NCBI GenBank assembly: GCA_030432635.1
Contig: JAUIMB010000006.1
Location: 124,001-188,000 of the forward strand
Length of the DNA stretch: 64,000 nucleotides
Direction: 5' to 3'
From: Bacteroidia bacterium
GTDB lineage: Bacteria > Bacteroidota > Bacteroidia > Flavobacteriales > Flavobacteriaceae
This document shows, piece after piece, positions 8,926 through 18,567 of this stretch (positions are counted from its first letter, which is position 1; each line of letters begins with the position of its first letter). A program made the translations under genes and the position numbers. The notes under the pieces were generated by a model. It did not search any database and was not told where the DNA came from. It worked only from the letters and a program-made list of their open reading frames with translations.

Positions 8926-9792
8926 TTGAACACCAAGCACAAGGACGAATGGCTTTATACTATTTCTTCTAAGCGGAAATTAATAGATTTTAATTTCAAA
9001 GAGATTTGGCGTTACAAGGATTTGTTGTTTCTGTTCGTAAAGCGAGACATAGTCACAGTTTATAAGCAAACGGTTCTCGGACCGTTATGGTATTTGATAC
9101 AACCATTGTTTACTTCAGTTATTTTTACCTTGGTTTTTAACAACTTAGGTAATATAGGGACTGGTGGTGTGCCTCCGTTTTTATTCAATTTGGCTGGGAT
9201 AACAGCATGGAACTATTTTAAGGAATGCCTCACAAAAACCTCTAGTACATTTACGACAAACAAAGGGATTTTTGGAAAAGTATATTTCCCCAGAGTGGTC
9301 ATGCCTTTATCAATTACAATATCCAACTTATTAAAGTTTGGTATTCAACTAGGTATCTTTTTAGGGTTTTACTGTTTCTATTTCTTTCAAGGAACGGAAG
9401 CGAACATGAATCAGCATATGCTTTTATTCCCAGTTTACGTATTGATGATGGCATTACTTGGTTTGGGCTTAGGAATGATTATTTCCGCATTGACAACAAA
9501 GTATAGGGATCTTTCAATTCTAGTAGGTTTTGCGGTACAATTGTTAATGTATCTCTCTGCGGTACCTTATCCTATCTCTGAGGCTAGAGAAAAATTCCCA
9601 TCAAAAGTAGCACTGATTGTTGAATATAATCCTCTTACGCAAATTACAGAAGGATTTCGCTATATGTTTCTTGATACAGGTACCTTTACTTGGTTTGGGT
9701 TTTTCTATACTTTAATAATCAGTATAGCATTGTTTTTAATTGGTTTGGTTATATTTAACAGAACTGAAAAATCTTTCATAGATACGGTATAA
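8926..9792 (+). CDS. wzm: ABC-2 type polysaccharide/O-antigen exporter permease (Wzm-like)
   Basis: A 288-residue inner-membrane protein with about six hydrophobic segments. Its N-terminal part (RYKDLLFLFVKRDIVTVYKQ, then TVLGPLWYLIQPL) is the standard opening of ABC-2 polysaccharide permeases. The middle (VYFPRVVMPLS) and end (YNPLTQITEGFRYMFL) also match. It pairs with the ATPase six bases downstream to move a lipid-linked glycan across the inner membrane. The start is TTG at 8926, because an in-frame TAG lies nine bases upstream and no ATG precedes the conserved start. Confidence 0.9.
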   Translation: MNTKHKDEWLYTISSKRKLIDFNFKEIWRYKDLLFLFVKRDIVTVYKQTVLGPLWYLIQPLFTSVIFTLVFNNLGNIGTGGVPPFLFNLAGITAWNYFKECLTKTSSTFTTNKGIFGKVYFPRVVMPLSITISNLLKFGIQLGIFLGFYCFYFFQGTEANMNQHMLLFPVYVLMMALLGLGLGMIISALTTKYRDLSILVGFAVQLLMYLSAVPYPISEAREKFPSKVALIVEYNPLTQITEGFRYMFLDTGTFTWFGFFYTLIISIALFLIGLVIFNRTEKSFIDTV

Positions 9793-9797
9793 TCATT

Positions 9798-11039
9798 ATG
9801 AATAATATTATCCTCAAAGTTGAAAACATAAGCAAACAATATCGTTTGGGTCTTGTTGGAACAGGAACGATAAGCCATGATTTGAATCGTTGGTGGCATC
9901 GTGTTCGAGGTAAAGAGGATCCTTTTTTAAAGGTAGGTGCAGTCAATGATAGAAGTGCCGCGACCAAAGAGAACTATGTATGGGCTTTAAGGGATATAAA
10001 CTTTGAAGTGCAACAAGGTGAGGTTTTGGGAATTATTGGGAAAAATGGAGCTGGTAAATCAACCTTATTAAAAATCTTATCAAAAGTCACTAGTCCAACT
10101 ACAGGAGAAATTAAGACCAAAGGTAGAATTGCGTCATTGTTGGAGGTTGGTACAGGTTTTCATCCAGAATTAACAGGAAAGGAAAACATTTATCTCAATG
10201 GTGCTATTTTGGGTATGACCAAAGCCGAAATAAAACAGAAGGAACAAGAAATTGTTGAGTTTTCGGGATGCCAAATGTACATAGATACACCTGTGAAACG
10301 CTATTCCTCTGGAATGCGAGTGCGGTTGGCTTTTGCCGTTGCAGCATTTTTGGAGCCAGATATTTTGGTTGTGGATGAGGTATTGGCTGTCGGTGATGCA
10401 GAGTTCCAGAAGAAAGCCATAGGAAAAATGAAGGATATTAGTAGAGGAGATGGAAGAACAGTGCTATTTGTGAGCCATGATATGGGAGCCATTCAGAGTT
10501 TATGTGACAGATTGATCGTTCTGAAAAATGGATATGTGGATTTTTCCGGAGATATTCCTGGAGGGATCAATCATTACTTAAAAATTAGCGAATTGGGAAG
10601 CAGCATGAATTATGCCAATGTAGCAACCGATTTCGGTATTGAAAAAGTAACTTTTTTAGATAAGGATAGACAAGAAGTTAACTCGGTAATGGTTGGACAA
10701 AAGCTAGTGATAAGGGTAGATTATAAGAATTTTGATAAACGTAATCTATCATTGTCAATTGGTTTCTTAGATAACTTTTCGAATTTTAAGTTTGCATGCA
10801 GAAGTGATGTGTTGGATGTGACCTATAAAGATAATATAGGTGTGGCTTACATGACGATTGACAAATGGCCATTGAGTGAAGGCTCATACCATTATAACTT
10901 AGCTGTACATGAAAGCTCAGTAATGCTTCAAAATATTAAGGAAGCAGGAAGCTTTAGGGTGGAAAAAGGAGATTTTTATGGTACTGGTAAATTACCGGGA
11001 AAAAGAGGATCTTTTTATATAGAATATCAATGGGAATAG
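9798..11039 (+). CDS. wzt: ABC exporter ATPase with C-terminal glycan-binding domain (Wzt-like)
   Basis: A 413-residue ATPase. Walker A GKNGAGKST is at about 81-89, signature YSSGMRVRLAF at about 168, and Walker B ILVVDEVLAVGD at about 188-199. After residue 270 there is a separate beta-rich domain of about 140 residues like Wzt_C, which in E. coli O9a/O8 Wzt recognises the modified end of the finished polysaccharide. Such a domain suggests the exported glycan carries a terminal cap or modification. It follows the permease directly, and the next gene begins one base after its stop. Confidence 0.9.
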   Translation: MNNIILKVENISKQYRLGLVGTGTISHDLNRWWHRVRGKEDPFLKVGAVNDRSAATKENYVWALRDINFEVQQGEVLGIIGKNGAGKSTLLKILSKVTSPTTGEIKTKGRIASLLEVGTGFHPELTGKENIYLNGAILGMTKAEIKQKEQEIVEFSGCQMYIDTPVKRYSSGMRVRLAFAVAAFLEPDILVVDEVLAVGDAEFQKKAIGKMKDISRGDGRTVLFVSHDMGAIQSLCDRLIVLKNGYVDFSGDIPGGINHYLKISELGSSMNYANVATDFGIEKVTFLDKDRQEVNSVMVGQKLVIRVDYKNFDKRNLSLSIGFLDNFSNFKFACRSDVLDVTYKDNIGVAYMTIDKWPLSEGSYHYNLAVHESSVMLQNIKEAGSFRVEKGDFYGTGKLPGKRGSFYIEYQWE

Positions 11040-11040
11040 G

Positions 11041-12414
11041 ATGAGGGACTTTTTTAAATCAAAATTAAAATCTGTTTTAAAAAGGGTTCATCGCTATTTC
11101 AGATCTCTTGATAAACACTATGAAAAGCAAAGAATAGAAAACCAACTTAAGGGTTTTCAATCTGTTGGATTTGGTGTTAGGGTTAACGGTAAGAATCATT
11201 TTTTTTCCGATCCCAGAAAGATTATACTTGGTAATAATGTCCATATAGGTTCGGATGCTCACTTTAAGAGTGAAGGCGGATTGATTATTGGCAACAATAC
11301 CCATATTTCAAGAAGAGTAACAATCTACACCGAAAATCATAATTATGAAGCCTCTGCATTACCTTATGATAATACGACGGTGTACAAGCCTGTGTATATA
11401 GGTGAAAATGTTTGGATAGGAATGAATGTTTCAATTGTACCAGGTGTTACCATTGGAGAAGGCGCCATCATTGGATTGGGTACTATTGTAAATAGGGATG
11501 TTAAGCCCTATGAAATTGTAGGCTCTGAAAAGACTTTGAGTCTTAAATATAGAGATGCCAAAAATTATGAATATCTCAAATCTAATAATGCATTCGGTGG
11601 TGTTAATGGTAAACTTTTAGGTGAAGAACAGTATTCTAATTTTTTTCCTTCATATAAGGACAATAAACAAAAACCAATAGCATTTGTACTTGGAACAGGA
11701 AGAAGCGGATCATTATCAATAACAAATATTTTGAATCAACATCCTAATTGTAAGGCGTTTCATGAGAATGTACGTCAATTAATAAGAATTAGTACAAATC
11801 TTGCCCAAAATAAGAATGTTGATAAAATGAATGATGAACTAGATGCCTTGTTTGAAACAAAAGTTTGGTGTGCTACTAACGATCAATTAATTGTTCATTC
11901 AGATCAAAGACTATGGAATTTGGTGCCGTTTTTATCAACCTATTTTCCGAATTCCAAATTCATCCACCTCGAGAGAGAGGCTGTAGCGTGTATTAAATCA
12001 ATGGTTCTGAGAGATTGGTATCAGCAGGATGAATATCCTAATTATGCAAAACATGATTGGGCCAAATATAGATTAAGAGGAGACTTAATGGTGGATGGAA
12101 TGAAGGAAAACGAGTGGTCAAAAATGACAAATGTCGAAAAATGTACCTGGTATTACTTCCATATTAACGACAGCATATCTAATGTGTTTAAGGAGCTCCC
12201 TGAGTCTAGAAAACTCAGTCTTAGGCTAGATACTCTTGATCAAGACCTTGGAAAGACACTAGATTTCTTAAATTTGAATGTCGTGAATTTGGAAGTGGTG
12301 AAAAGCAATAAAATACGGCAGCAAGACCTTCTAAAGAAAAATACAATAGACCAATCAAAACTACTGTCGGAAATTGAGGCAGCGATTAAAGTTTATGGTC
12401 CTAGTAACACATGA
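11041..12414 (+). CDS. Acetyltransferase-sulfotransferase fusion protein
   Basis: A 457-residue protein with two unrelated catalytic domains. Residues about 40-165 are a left-handed beta-helix of hexapeptide repeats (GNNVHIGSDAHF, GNNTHISRRVTIYTENHN, GENVWIGMNVSIVPGVTIGEGAIIG), the fold of O- and N-acetyltransferases such as maltose or Neu O-acetyltransferases. Residues about 212-450 are a sulfotransferase domain. It has the PAPS 5'-phosphosulfate loop FVLGTGRSGSLSITNIL and, later, KFIHLEREAVACIKSM, placed like the 3'-phosphate-binding segment. It may both acetylate and sulfate the exported glycan. The gene is one base after wzt and overlaps the next gene by four bases. The fusion is read directly; the substrates are unknown. 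Confidence 0.8.
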   Translation: MRDFFKSKLKSVLKRVHRYFRSLDKHYEKQRIENQLKGFQSVGFGVRVNGKNHFFSDPRKIILGNNVHIGSDAHFKSEGGLIIGNNTHISRRVTIYTENHNYEASALPYDNTTVYKPVYIGENVWIGMNVSIVPGVTIGEGAIIGLGTIVNRDVKPYEIVGSEKTLSLKYRDAKNYEYLKSNNAFGGVNGKLLGEEQYSNFFPSYKDNKQKPIAFVLGTGRSGSLSITNILNQHPNCKAFHENVRQLIRISTNLAQNKNVDKMNDELDALFETKVWCATNDQLIVHSDQRLWNLVPFLSTYFPNSKFIHLEREAVACIKSMVLRDWYQQDEYPNYAKHDWAKYRLRGDLMVDGMKENEWSKMTNVEKCTWYYFHINDSISNVFKELPESRKLSLRLDTLDQDLGKTLDFLNLNVVNLEVVKSNKIRQQDLLKKNTIDQSKLLSEIEAAIKVYGPSNT

Positions 12415-13367
12415 TAATCCAGCAGAAAAATAAACCTCTCATTTCAATTATAATACCAACATTTAATCGTGGACATATAATAGGTGACACTTTAGATTCC
12501 ATTTTGGCGCAAACCCACGTTAATTGGGAATGCCTTGTTGTAGATGATGGTAGTACCGATGATACAGAGTCTGTTTTACTGAAGTATAGTCAAAAAGATG
12601 ATCGGATTTCTTATCACAAGAGACCTAAAACTTATAATAAAGGTTCCTCAGGCTGCAGGAACTATGGTTATTCAATCTGTCAAGGACAATTTATCAATTG
12701 GTTCGATTCTGATGATGTGATGCTCCCTCAAAAGTTGAGCACAGATCTTAAAGCATTGAATTCTGGGGAATATGACTTCACAATTAGTCAATCTGATTTT
12801 TTTAATGATAGCGATGCAACATTAGAGCGTACACTTTGGAACACTAAATTATGGAGTGACGATCCTATAAATGATTTCATTTTACTTGATATAGGTTGGG
12901 GTTTAAACTCTCCATTATGGAAGCGTGAGGCTTTGGAAACAACGCAGTTGAGATTCGATGAAAATATTATTACGGCAACAGATTACCTGTATCATATTGA
13001 AGCGTTGACAAAAAACTTGAAACCTGTTTTGATTGATCAAGTTTTGGTAAGTCAAAGACGCCATGACAATCAAATGGCAAATCATCATCTTAAAGCACCT
13101 TCTAAGTTGTACGTTAATTGTTTTTTATTCATCAATAAAGAGAACTTCAACTTAAATACTGTTACCACCGATTTTTTAAAGCAACAATTCAAGATTCAAT
13201 TTTCCAGCTTGTTAAAGATGAAACAATTAGGCGTAGCATTAAAGTATCTAATAAAGTTTCAAGGGTTTGATCTAAGCCCAAAAACTAAGCTCTGGTTTTT
13301 AAGAAAAACAGTTTTCGGTATATGGTTTAAGTTGTCAAGTAAAGGTTACGATTTGATAGATTATTAA
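12411..13367 (+). CDS. Family 2 glycosyltransferase
   Basis: A 318-residue GT-A fold inverting glycosyltransferase. The N-terminus has LISIIIPTFNRGHIIGDTL and CLVVDDGSTDDT, and the metal/nucleotide site is FINWFDSDDVML. It probably adds one sugar to the lipid-linked repeat. The ATG overlaps the stop of the fusion gene (ATGA), which points to coupled translation. The transferred sugar is not predictable. Confidence 0.87.
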   Translation: MIIQQKNKPLISIIIPTFNRGHIIGDTLDSILAQTHVNWECLVVDDGSTDDTESVLLKYSQKDDRISYHKRPKTYNKGSSGCRNYGYSICQGQFINWFDSDDVMLPQKLSTDLKALNSGEYDFTISQSDFFNDSDATLERTLWNTKLWSDDPINDFILLDIGWGLNSPLWKREALETTQLRFDENIITATDYLYHIEALTKNLKPVLIDQVLVSQRRHDNQMANHHLKAPSKLYVNCFLFINKENFNLNTVTTDFLKQQFKIQFSSLLKMKQLGVALKYLIKFQGFDLSPKTKLWFLRKTVFGIWFKLSSKGYDLIDY

Positions 13368-13401
13368 AAAGAGGATGTTATATTGTCAAAATTGAAAATA
13401 C

Positions 13402-15249
13402 ATGTGTGGATTTTTAGCAGAGTTTAATGATAAGACTAGATCACTTTCTTCTAGAGAGCAGTTTTTAAGTCTTCTTGAATTGTCCCATCATAGAGGGCCA
13501 GATGATACACAGATAGAGAAAGGACAAAATTTTCAGTTTGGATTTAATCGGCTTTCCATTTTGGATTTGTCTGCCAATGGAAATCAGCCAAAATATAGTC
13601 CGTCAAGACGCTATACCTTAGTTTTTAATGGTGAAATTTACAACTTCAAAACATTAACAGATACTTACGGGTTAAAGAATCTAAAGTCAACTTCTGATAC
13701 CGAGGTTATTGCACACTTGTTTGATGAAATTGGAGTTGAGGCTACCATTAAGGAACTCAACGGAATGTTCGCCATTGCCGTCATAGATCAGAAGACCAAT
13801 CTCTTTAGTTTGGCTAGGGATTTTGCCGGAATTAAGCCATTGTTTTATGGCCTTGGTGAAAATGGTATTGTAGCAGCATCGCAATTTGATCAGGCTTTTA
13901 AACATCCTTGGATTAAACAGCATCTAGAATTACGCCCTGAAATTGTAAAGGAGTATTTCGGTTTTGGCTATATGCAAGCGCCTAATACCATATATGACAA
14001 TGTGTTTCAGGTTAATCCAGGCGAGCTGATTACTTTTAAAGGTAACAAGTGCGTAAGTAATAAGCAATTGGTAACATTTCCGAAGTCACTCAATGCGACG
14101 TATAAGGAAACCTCACATACATCAAAATTGTATAATACACTTCTTGATCGTGTGCTAAAAAGGCAACTCATCAGTGATGTTCCTATTGCCAGCTTTTTAA
14201 GTGGAGGCATTGATAGTCCGTTGATTACTGCACACGCAAAAGCCAATAAAGACGATATAGAGGCTTTTACTTTGAAGGTGGCAAATACCGATTTGGATGA
14301 AAGTGATATAGCGACTGAATATGCCACTGAATTATCTATTAATCAAGAAATCATTAAGGCAAATCCCTCTGATATATTGGAGGAAATGGAAGATTTTTTT
14401 GATAAGTGTCCAGAACCCTTTGGTGATTATTCGTCATTGCCAACATACCTAATATCTAAACATGCGGTTAAGAATCATAAAGTAATGTTGTCTGGTGATG
14501 GAGGTGATGAATTGTTTTATGGTTACCCCAGATTTTCCCATATTGCCAAGAATAGAGTTTGGTTTAAGATTCCTTTTAAGTTAAGAAGACCATTGGTTTC
14601 TTTTTTGAAAAAGTATAAGGTCATAACCACACCAGCACCATATTACTATGAAACCATTTCCGAATGGCAAGTTGCAAAAAACCTACAGGTATTTCCAGAT
14701 ATATTAGATAAACTGGTTCCAAACACATCATTTTCAAATGAGCTTAAATCCTTGTATCAGCTTGATGGTTCAAAATCTAAAAAAACACTGTTACACGCTT
14801 TGCGACACAATGAATTTTACGCACATATGCAGCGCGTCCTTATCAAGGTTGATAGAGCGAGCATGGCCAATAGCCTTGAAGTACGTGTACCATTTTTAGA
14901 TAAGGAAAGTATTGATTTTTCATGGCAATTGGAATCAGATTTGCTCAAGCACAACACCTTAAAGAAGGTTTTAAAGGAATGCTTAGGGCACTATGTGCCA
15001 GAATCGTTGATTAACATGAAGAAAATGGGTTTCACTGTGCCTTTGGAAGATTGGTTGCATAACGAATTAAAGGAAGATGTTTGGCATCATATTTTTGAAA
15101 TCCCTTTTTATGGTGCTGAGTTTTTAGATGTAAACTACCTAAAATCTGGAGTTAAGAACTTTTACAATTCTAAGGGACCGTTTTCTTCTTGGTCTATTTG
15201 GCATATTTACGCTTGGCAAAAATGGGCAGTGAAACATGTAAAGACATAA
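13402..15249 (+). CDS. Asparagine synthetase-like glutamine amidotransferase (first copy)
   Basis: A 615-residue AsnB-family protein. Cys2 (MCGFLAEF) is the class II glutaminase nucleophile, supported by HRGPDD and FNGEIYNF. The synthetase half has the PP-loop SFLSGGIDSPL (about 261-271) and LSGDGGDELFYGYPR. In family members such as WbpS and WbtH from O-antigen loci, this enzyme type amidates the carboxylate of a uronic acid sugar rather than aspartate. The upstream UDP-uronate genes favour that role here. A housekeeping asparagine synthetase cannot be excluded by sequence alone, but three homologues in a row inside a glycan locus make it unlikely. Confidence 0.88.
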   Translation: MCGFLAEFNDKTRSLSSREQFLSLLELSHHRGPDDTQIEKGQNFQFGFNRLSILDLSANGNQPKYSPSRRYTLVFNGEIYNFKTLTDTYGLKNLKSTSDTEVIAHLFDEIGVEATIKELNGMFAIAVIDQKTNLFSLARDFAGIKPLFYGLGENGIVAASQFDQAFKHPWIKQHLELRPEIVKEYFGFGYMQAPNTIYDNVFQVNPGELITFKGNKCVSNKQLVTFPKSLNATYKETSHTSKLYNTLLDRVLKRQLISDVPIASFLSGGIDSPLITAHAKANKDDIEAFTLKVANTDLDESDIATEYATELSINQEIIKANPSDILEEMEDFFDKCPEPFGDYSSLPTYLISKHAVKNHKVMLSGDGGDELFYGYPRFSHIAKNRVWFKIPFKLRRPLVSFLKKYKVITTPAPYYYETISEWQVAKNLQVFPDILDKLVPNTSFSNELKSLYQLDGSKSKKTLLHALRHNEFYAHMQRVLIKVDRASMANSLEVRVPFLDKESIDFSWQLESDLLKHNTLKKVLKECLGHYVPESLINMKKMGFTVPLEDWLHNELKEDVWHHIFEIPFYGAEFLDVNYLKSGVKNFYNSKGPFSSWSIWHIYAWQKWAVKHVKT

Positions 15250-15324
15250 GCTTACAGCATGCGATAAACCATCATTTGTTTAGGTCAAGACACTTTCATT
15301 TTTTATCTTGCCTCTCATATTTAG

Positions 15325-16707
15325 ATGACTACCTTAACCACATCAATAATACCAGAAAAACAGACCTTTGCGAAGGTTAATAGACCACGAAGGCTTAATT
15401 ATGAAGCAATTTGTGTGTTTGTATCGACGGGTTTTTTCTTGGATCAAGATACCTATTGGACGAATGAGGTGTGTCTAACTCCAGCGTCCAAACATCAAAT
15501 TGACAGTAATGGTCACTTAATCAATAGCACACCATGGTTTGAATGGCATTATAATCCGAAAGACTGGACTTTTGATCAAGTTTTGGAAGCCTATATTGAC
15601 CTTCTGACCTCCATCACCAAAACACAAGTTAAAGATCACCCTGTTGTACTGCCATTATCTGGAGGATTAGATAGTAGAAGTCAAGCGCTAGTACTTTCAG
15701 AATTGAATAATCCTGTATTGGCATACAGCTATTCATTCCAAAATGGATATCCCGAACATCGTATAAGTAAAAAAATTGCTGACACTTGCGGATTTGAATT
15801 TGAGGAGCATTTTATCACGGAAGGTTATTTATGGAATGTGATTGATGATTTGGCTAAAATCAATAAGTGCTATTCAGAATTCACACATGCTAGACAAATG
15901 GCAATTTTTAATGATTTGAAACAATATCAAGGAGTGATGTCATTAGGTCATTGGGGAGATGTTCTGTTTGATAGAGGTGCTCCAGATACAGTAACAGAAG
16001 AGACAATTGTACCCTATTTATTGAAGAAGATGGTAAAGGAGAAGGGCTTTGAACTTGGTCAAAAACTTTGGGATGTTTGGGGTTTGGAAGGAGACTTCAG
16101 GTCGTACTTAATCGCTCGAATTGAAGCTATTTTGTCAAAAATCAATATTTCTAATACCAGTGCAAAGGTACGTGCTTTCAAAACAATGCAATGGGCACAT
16201 CGCTGGACATCAACCAACCTGAGTGTTTTTGAAGCGGCCAAACCTGTGACTTTGCCATATTATCACGACGACATGTGTAAGTTTATTTGTAGTGTTCCAG
16301 AGCGCTACTTGGCTGATCGAAAGTTACAAATAGCACACCTAAGGCGTAATACGGCATTAGCAAGTATCACATGGCATGCCAACAAGCCATTTAATTTATT
16401 AAATTATAAGTATAATAAAGTCCCATACAATCTTCCTTCCAGAATTGTGGGCAAAACCACTCGACAACTGTCTGAGATGATGGGTAAACCCTACATTCAG
16501 CGCAATTGGGAACTTCAGTTTTTAGGAAAGGAAAATGAGAGTCACATGCGTTCATTCCTGTGTTCAAGTCAATTTGAGAGCTTCATACCCAAAGCGGTTA
16601 CTTCTTATTTCTACGAACAGTTTAAACACGATGATGCCATTAATTACGCTCACCCTTTAAGTATGCTATTGACCTTGGCCTTATTCCGTAAACAAAACAA
16701 CCTATAG
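15325..16707 (+). CDS. Asparagine synthetase-like protein lacking the glutaminase domain
   Basis: A 460-residue protein with an AsnB-type synthetase domain. The PP-loop LPLSGGLDSRSQAL (about 109-122) binds ATP, and LGHWGDVLFDRG takes the place of the SGDGGDELF motif. There is no N-terminal Cys or class II glutaminase domain. The first about 85 residues are a divergent remnant-like segment containing NSTPWFEWHYNP. It may use free ammonia, borrow ammonia from a neighbour, or adenylate a different acid. It lies between two complete AsnB-like genes and ends three bases before the second, so the three are probably translated together. Confidence 0.8.
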   Translation: MTTLTTSIIPEKQTFAKVNRPRRLNYEAICVFVSTGFFLDQDTYWTNEVCLTPASKHQIDSNGHLINSTPWFEWHYNPKDWTFDQVLEAYIDLLTSITKTQVKDHPVVLPLSGGLDSRSQALVLSELNNPVLAYSYSFQNGYPEHRISKKIADTCGFEFEEHFITEGYLWNVIDDLAKINKCYSEFTHARQMAIFNDLKQYQGVMSLGHWGDVLFDRGAPDTVTEETIVPYLLKKMVKEKGFELGQKLWDVWGLEGDFRSYLIARIEAILSKINISNTSAKVRAFKTMQWAHRWTSTNLSVFEAAKPVTLPYYHDDMCKFICSVPERYLADRKLQIAHLRRNTALASITWHANKPFNLLNYKYNKVPYNLPSRIVGKTTRQLSEMMGKPYIQRNWELQFLGKENESHMRSFLCSSQFESFIPKAVTSYFYEQFKHDDAINYAHPLSMLLTLALFRKQNNL

Positions 16708-16710
16708 CTT

Positions 16711-18567
16711 ATGTGCGGAATTTATGGAGAGTTTTTAAATCGATCACAGCTATCACCCAAAATATCGTTCTTAAAACGAAATGACCTTAATATAAAGCGA
16801 GGTCCTGATATGTCTGGTTATTGGACTAATGATAAAAATTGTCAATTCGGATTTAGACGACTTTCTATTTTAGATTTATCAGAAAGAGGAAATCAACCAA
16901 TGCTGTCTTATGACGCTAATTACGTTTTGGTATTTAATGGTGAGATCTATAATTTCCAAGAGATTAAAGCAGATTTACTAACCTATAATATCCCATTTAA
17001 GACCCAAACCGATTCTGAAGTGCTGATTAACGCAATTGCTTACTATGGTATTGATGAAACCTTAAAGAAATTAGACGGTATGTATGCGTTTGCGGTGTAT
17101 GATATCAGGAAAGACCAATTGCATTTGGTCAGGGATTTTGCAGGTATTAAACCATTGTTTTACAGTTTTGATAAAGGTGATGTTGTGTTTGGTAGTCGTT
17201 ATGATCAGGTAAGTAAGCATGACCTGAATAAAAATAATGGAATAGATAAAGCTGTCTTGCGTCTATATCTGAAACGACACTACATGCCTGCACCTTATGG
17301 GATCATTGCCAAAACATTTCAGGTAGAGCCAGGAGAGGTGGTTAGTATTGGTGCCAATGGATCTATAGAAAAACATAGGTATTGGGAGTTTCCCGAGATC
17401 AAAACTTCGGAATTGATCGTTCAGGAAGATGATGCTATTGTCAGTTTGGAAAATGAGCTGTCATTTTCTGTAAAAGCGCAAATGGTATCTGACGTTCAAT
17501 TAGGTACCTTTCTTTCAGGAGGAATAGATTCGCCTTTAGTGACCTACATGGCCAAACAATATGACCCTAACATAAAATCGTATTCGATTGGTAGTGATAG
17601 CGAAAAGCATGACGAATCTGACATTGCTACAGCCTATGCAAAGAAAATTGGATGCGACTTTCATTTAGATAAAATGAATGCAGCGTCTGCCATGAATGTC
17701 CTTGAAGAATGTATGGGACATCTCACTGAGCCCTTTGCGGATTTTTCGCTCATTCCTACATATTTGCTATGCCATCATGCAAAAAGAATCGGTACTGTAA
17801 TGCTTTCAGGTGATGGAGGTGATGAACTGTTCTTTGGATATCAGCGTTTTGAGTCGGTTATAAAAAATAGGAAATGGTTTAAACTACCAAAGCCCCTACG
17901 TTATTTAGCTTATGGTTTTGATAAATTGTTGTTCAATAAAAAACATGTTAATGAAGTGCTGCTTCAAGATAGCCTAGCCATAGCCCATCAAGGGTTGCAC
18001 TCTAGGTTTGATGATGCTGATTTGAATGCTCTGTTCCCAAATTTAAGTACGGTTAAAAACGTTAATTTGCCAAATTATGATTTTGACAATAATCTGACAG
18101 ATAAGGAATTACTGCATGCTATGCGAAAGGCAGAGTACTATGATATGATGCAAAAAACCTTAATTAAAGTAGACAGAATGAGTATGGCAAATTCAGTTGA
18201 GGTTCGTGTGCCATTCCTCAAAAAATCAATGATTGAAGCGGCATTAAGAATAGATCCATTTTTGGCTTTTAAAAATCGAAAAAAGAAGTATGTTTTAAAG
18301 CGTTTATTGGCAAAATTGATTCCTGGCACTCCAATTAGTCATGTTAAGAAAGGGTTTTCAATACCCTTGACTGCATGGTTGAGAAAAGACCTGAAAGCAC
18401 CTATGAAACAAACTTTGTTTGATAAACAATTTATCGATACCTTTCAACTTTCCGAAGGCGAATTATTGCGCATCTGGAACATGCACCAAAGTGGAAAAAA
18501 AGATTACAAGTGGGTGTTGTTTACCCTTTATTCCTTAGCGAAATGGTATCAGCAACAAAGCGCATAA
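16711..18567 (+). CDS. Asparagine synthetase-like glutamine amidotransferase (second full copy)
   Basis: A 618-residue paralogue of the protein at 13402-15249. The glutaminase nucleophile is Cys2 (MCGIYGEF), followed by KRGPDMSGYW and FNGEIYNFQEI. The PP-loop is TFLSGGIDSPLVTY (about 267-280), with LSGDGGDELFFGYQR further on. As for its neighbour, the likely job is amidation of a sugar carboxylate with glutamine as nitrogen donor. The next gene starts inside its last 25 bases. Confidence 0.87.
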   Translation: MCGIYGEFLNRSQLSPKISFLKRNDLNIKRGPDMSGYWTNDKNCQFGFRRLSILDLSERGNQPMLSYDANYVLVFNGEIYNFQEIKADLLTYNIPFKTQTDSEVLINAIAYYGIDETLKKLDGMYAFAVYDIRKDQLHLVRDFAGIKPLFYSFDKGDVVFGSRYDQVSKHDLNKNNGIDKAVLRLYLKRHYMPAPYGIIAKTFQVEPGEVVSIGANGSIEKHRYWEFPEIKTSELIVQEDDAIVSLENELSFSVKAQMVSDVQLGTFLSGGIDSPLVTYMAKQYDPNIKSYSIGSDSEKHDESDIATAYAKKIGCDFHLDKMNAASAMNVLEECMGHLTEPFADFSLIPTYLLCHHAKRIGTVMLSGDGGDELFFGYQRFESVIKNRKWFKLPKPLRYLAYGFDKLLFNKKHVNEVLLQDSLAIAHQGLHSRFDDADLNALFPNLSTVKNVNLPNYDFDNNLTDKELLHAMRKAEYYDMMQKTLIKVDRMSMANSVEVRVPFLKKSMIEAALRIDPFLAFKNRKKKYVLKRLLAKLIPGTPISHVKKGFSIPLTAWLRKDLKAPMKQTLFDKQFIDTFQLSEGELLRIWNMHQSGKKDYKWVLFTLYSLAKWYQQQSA

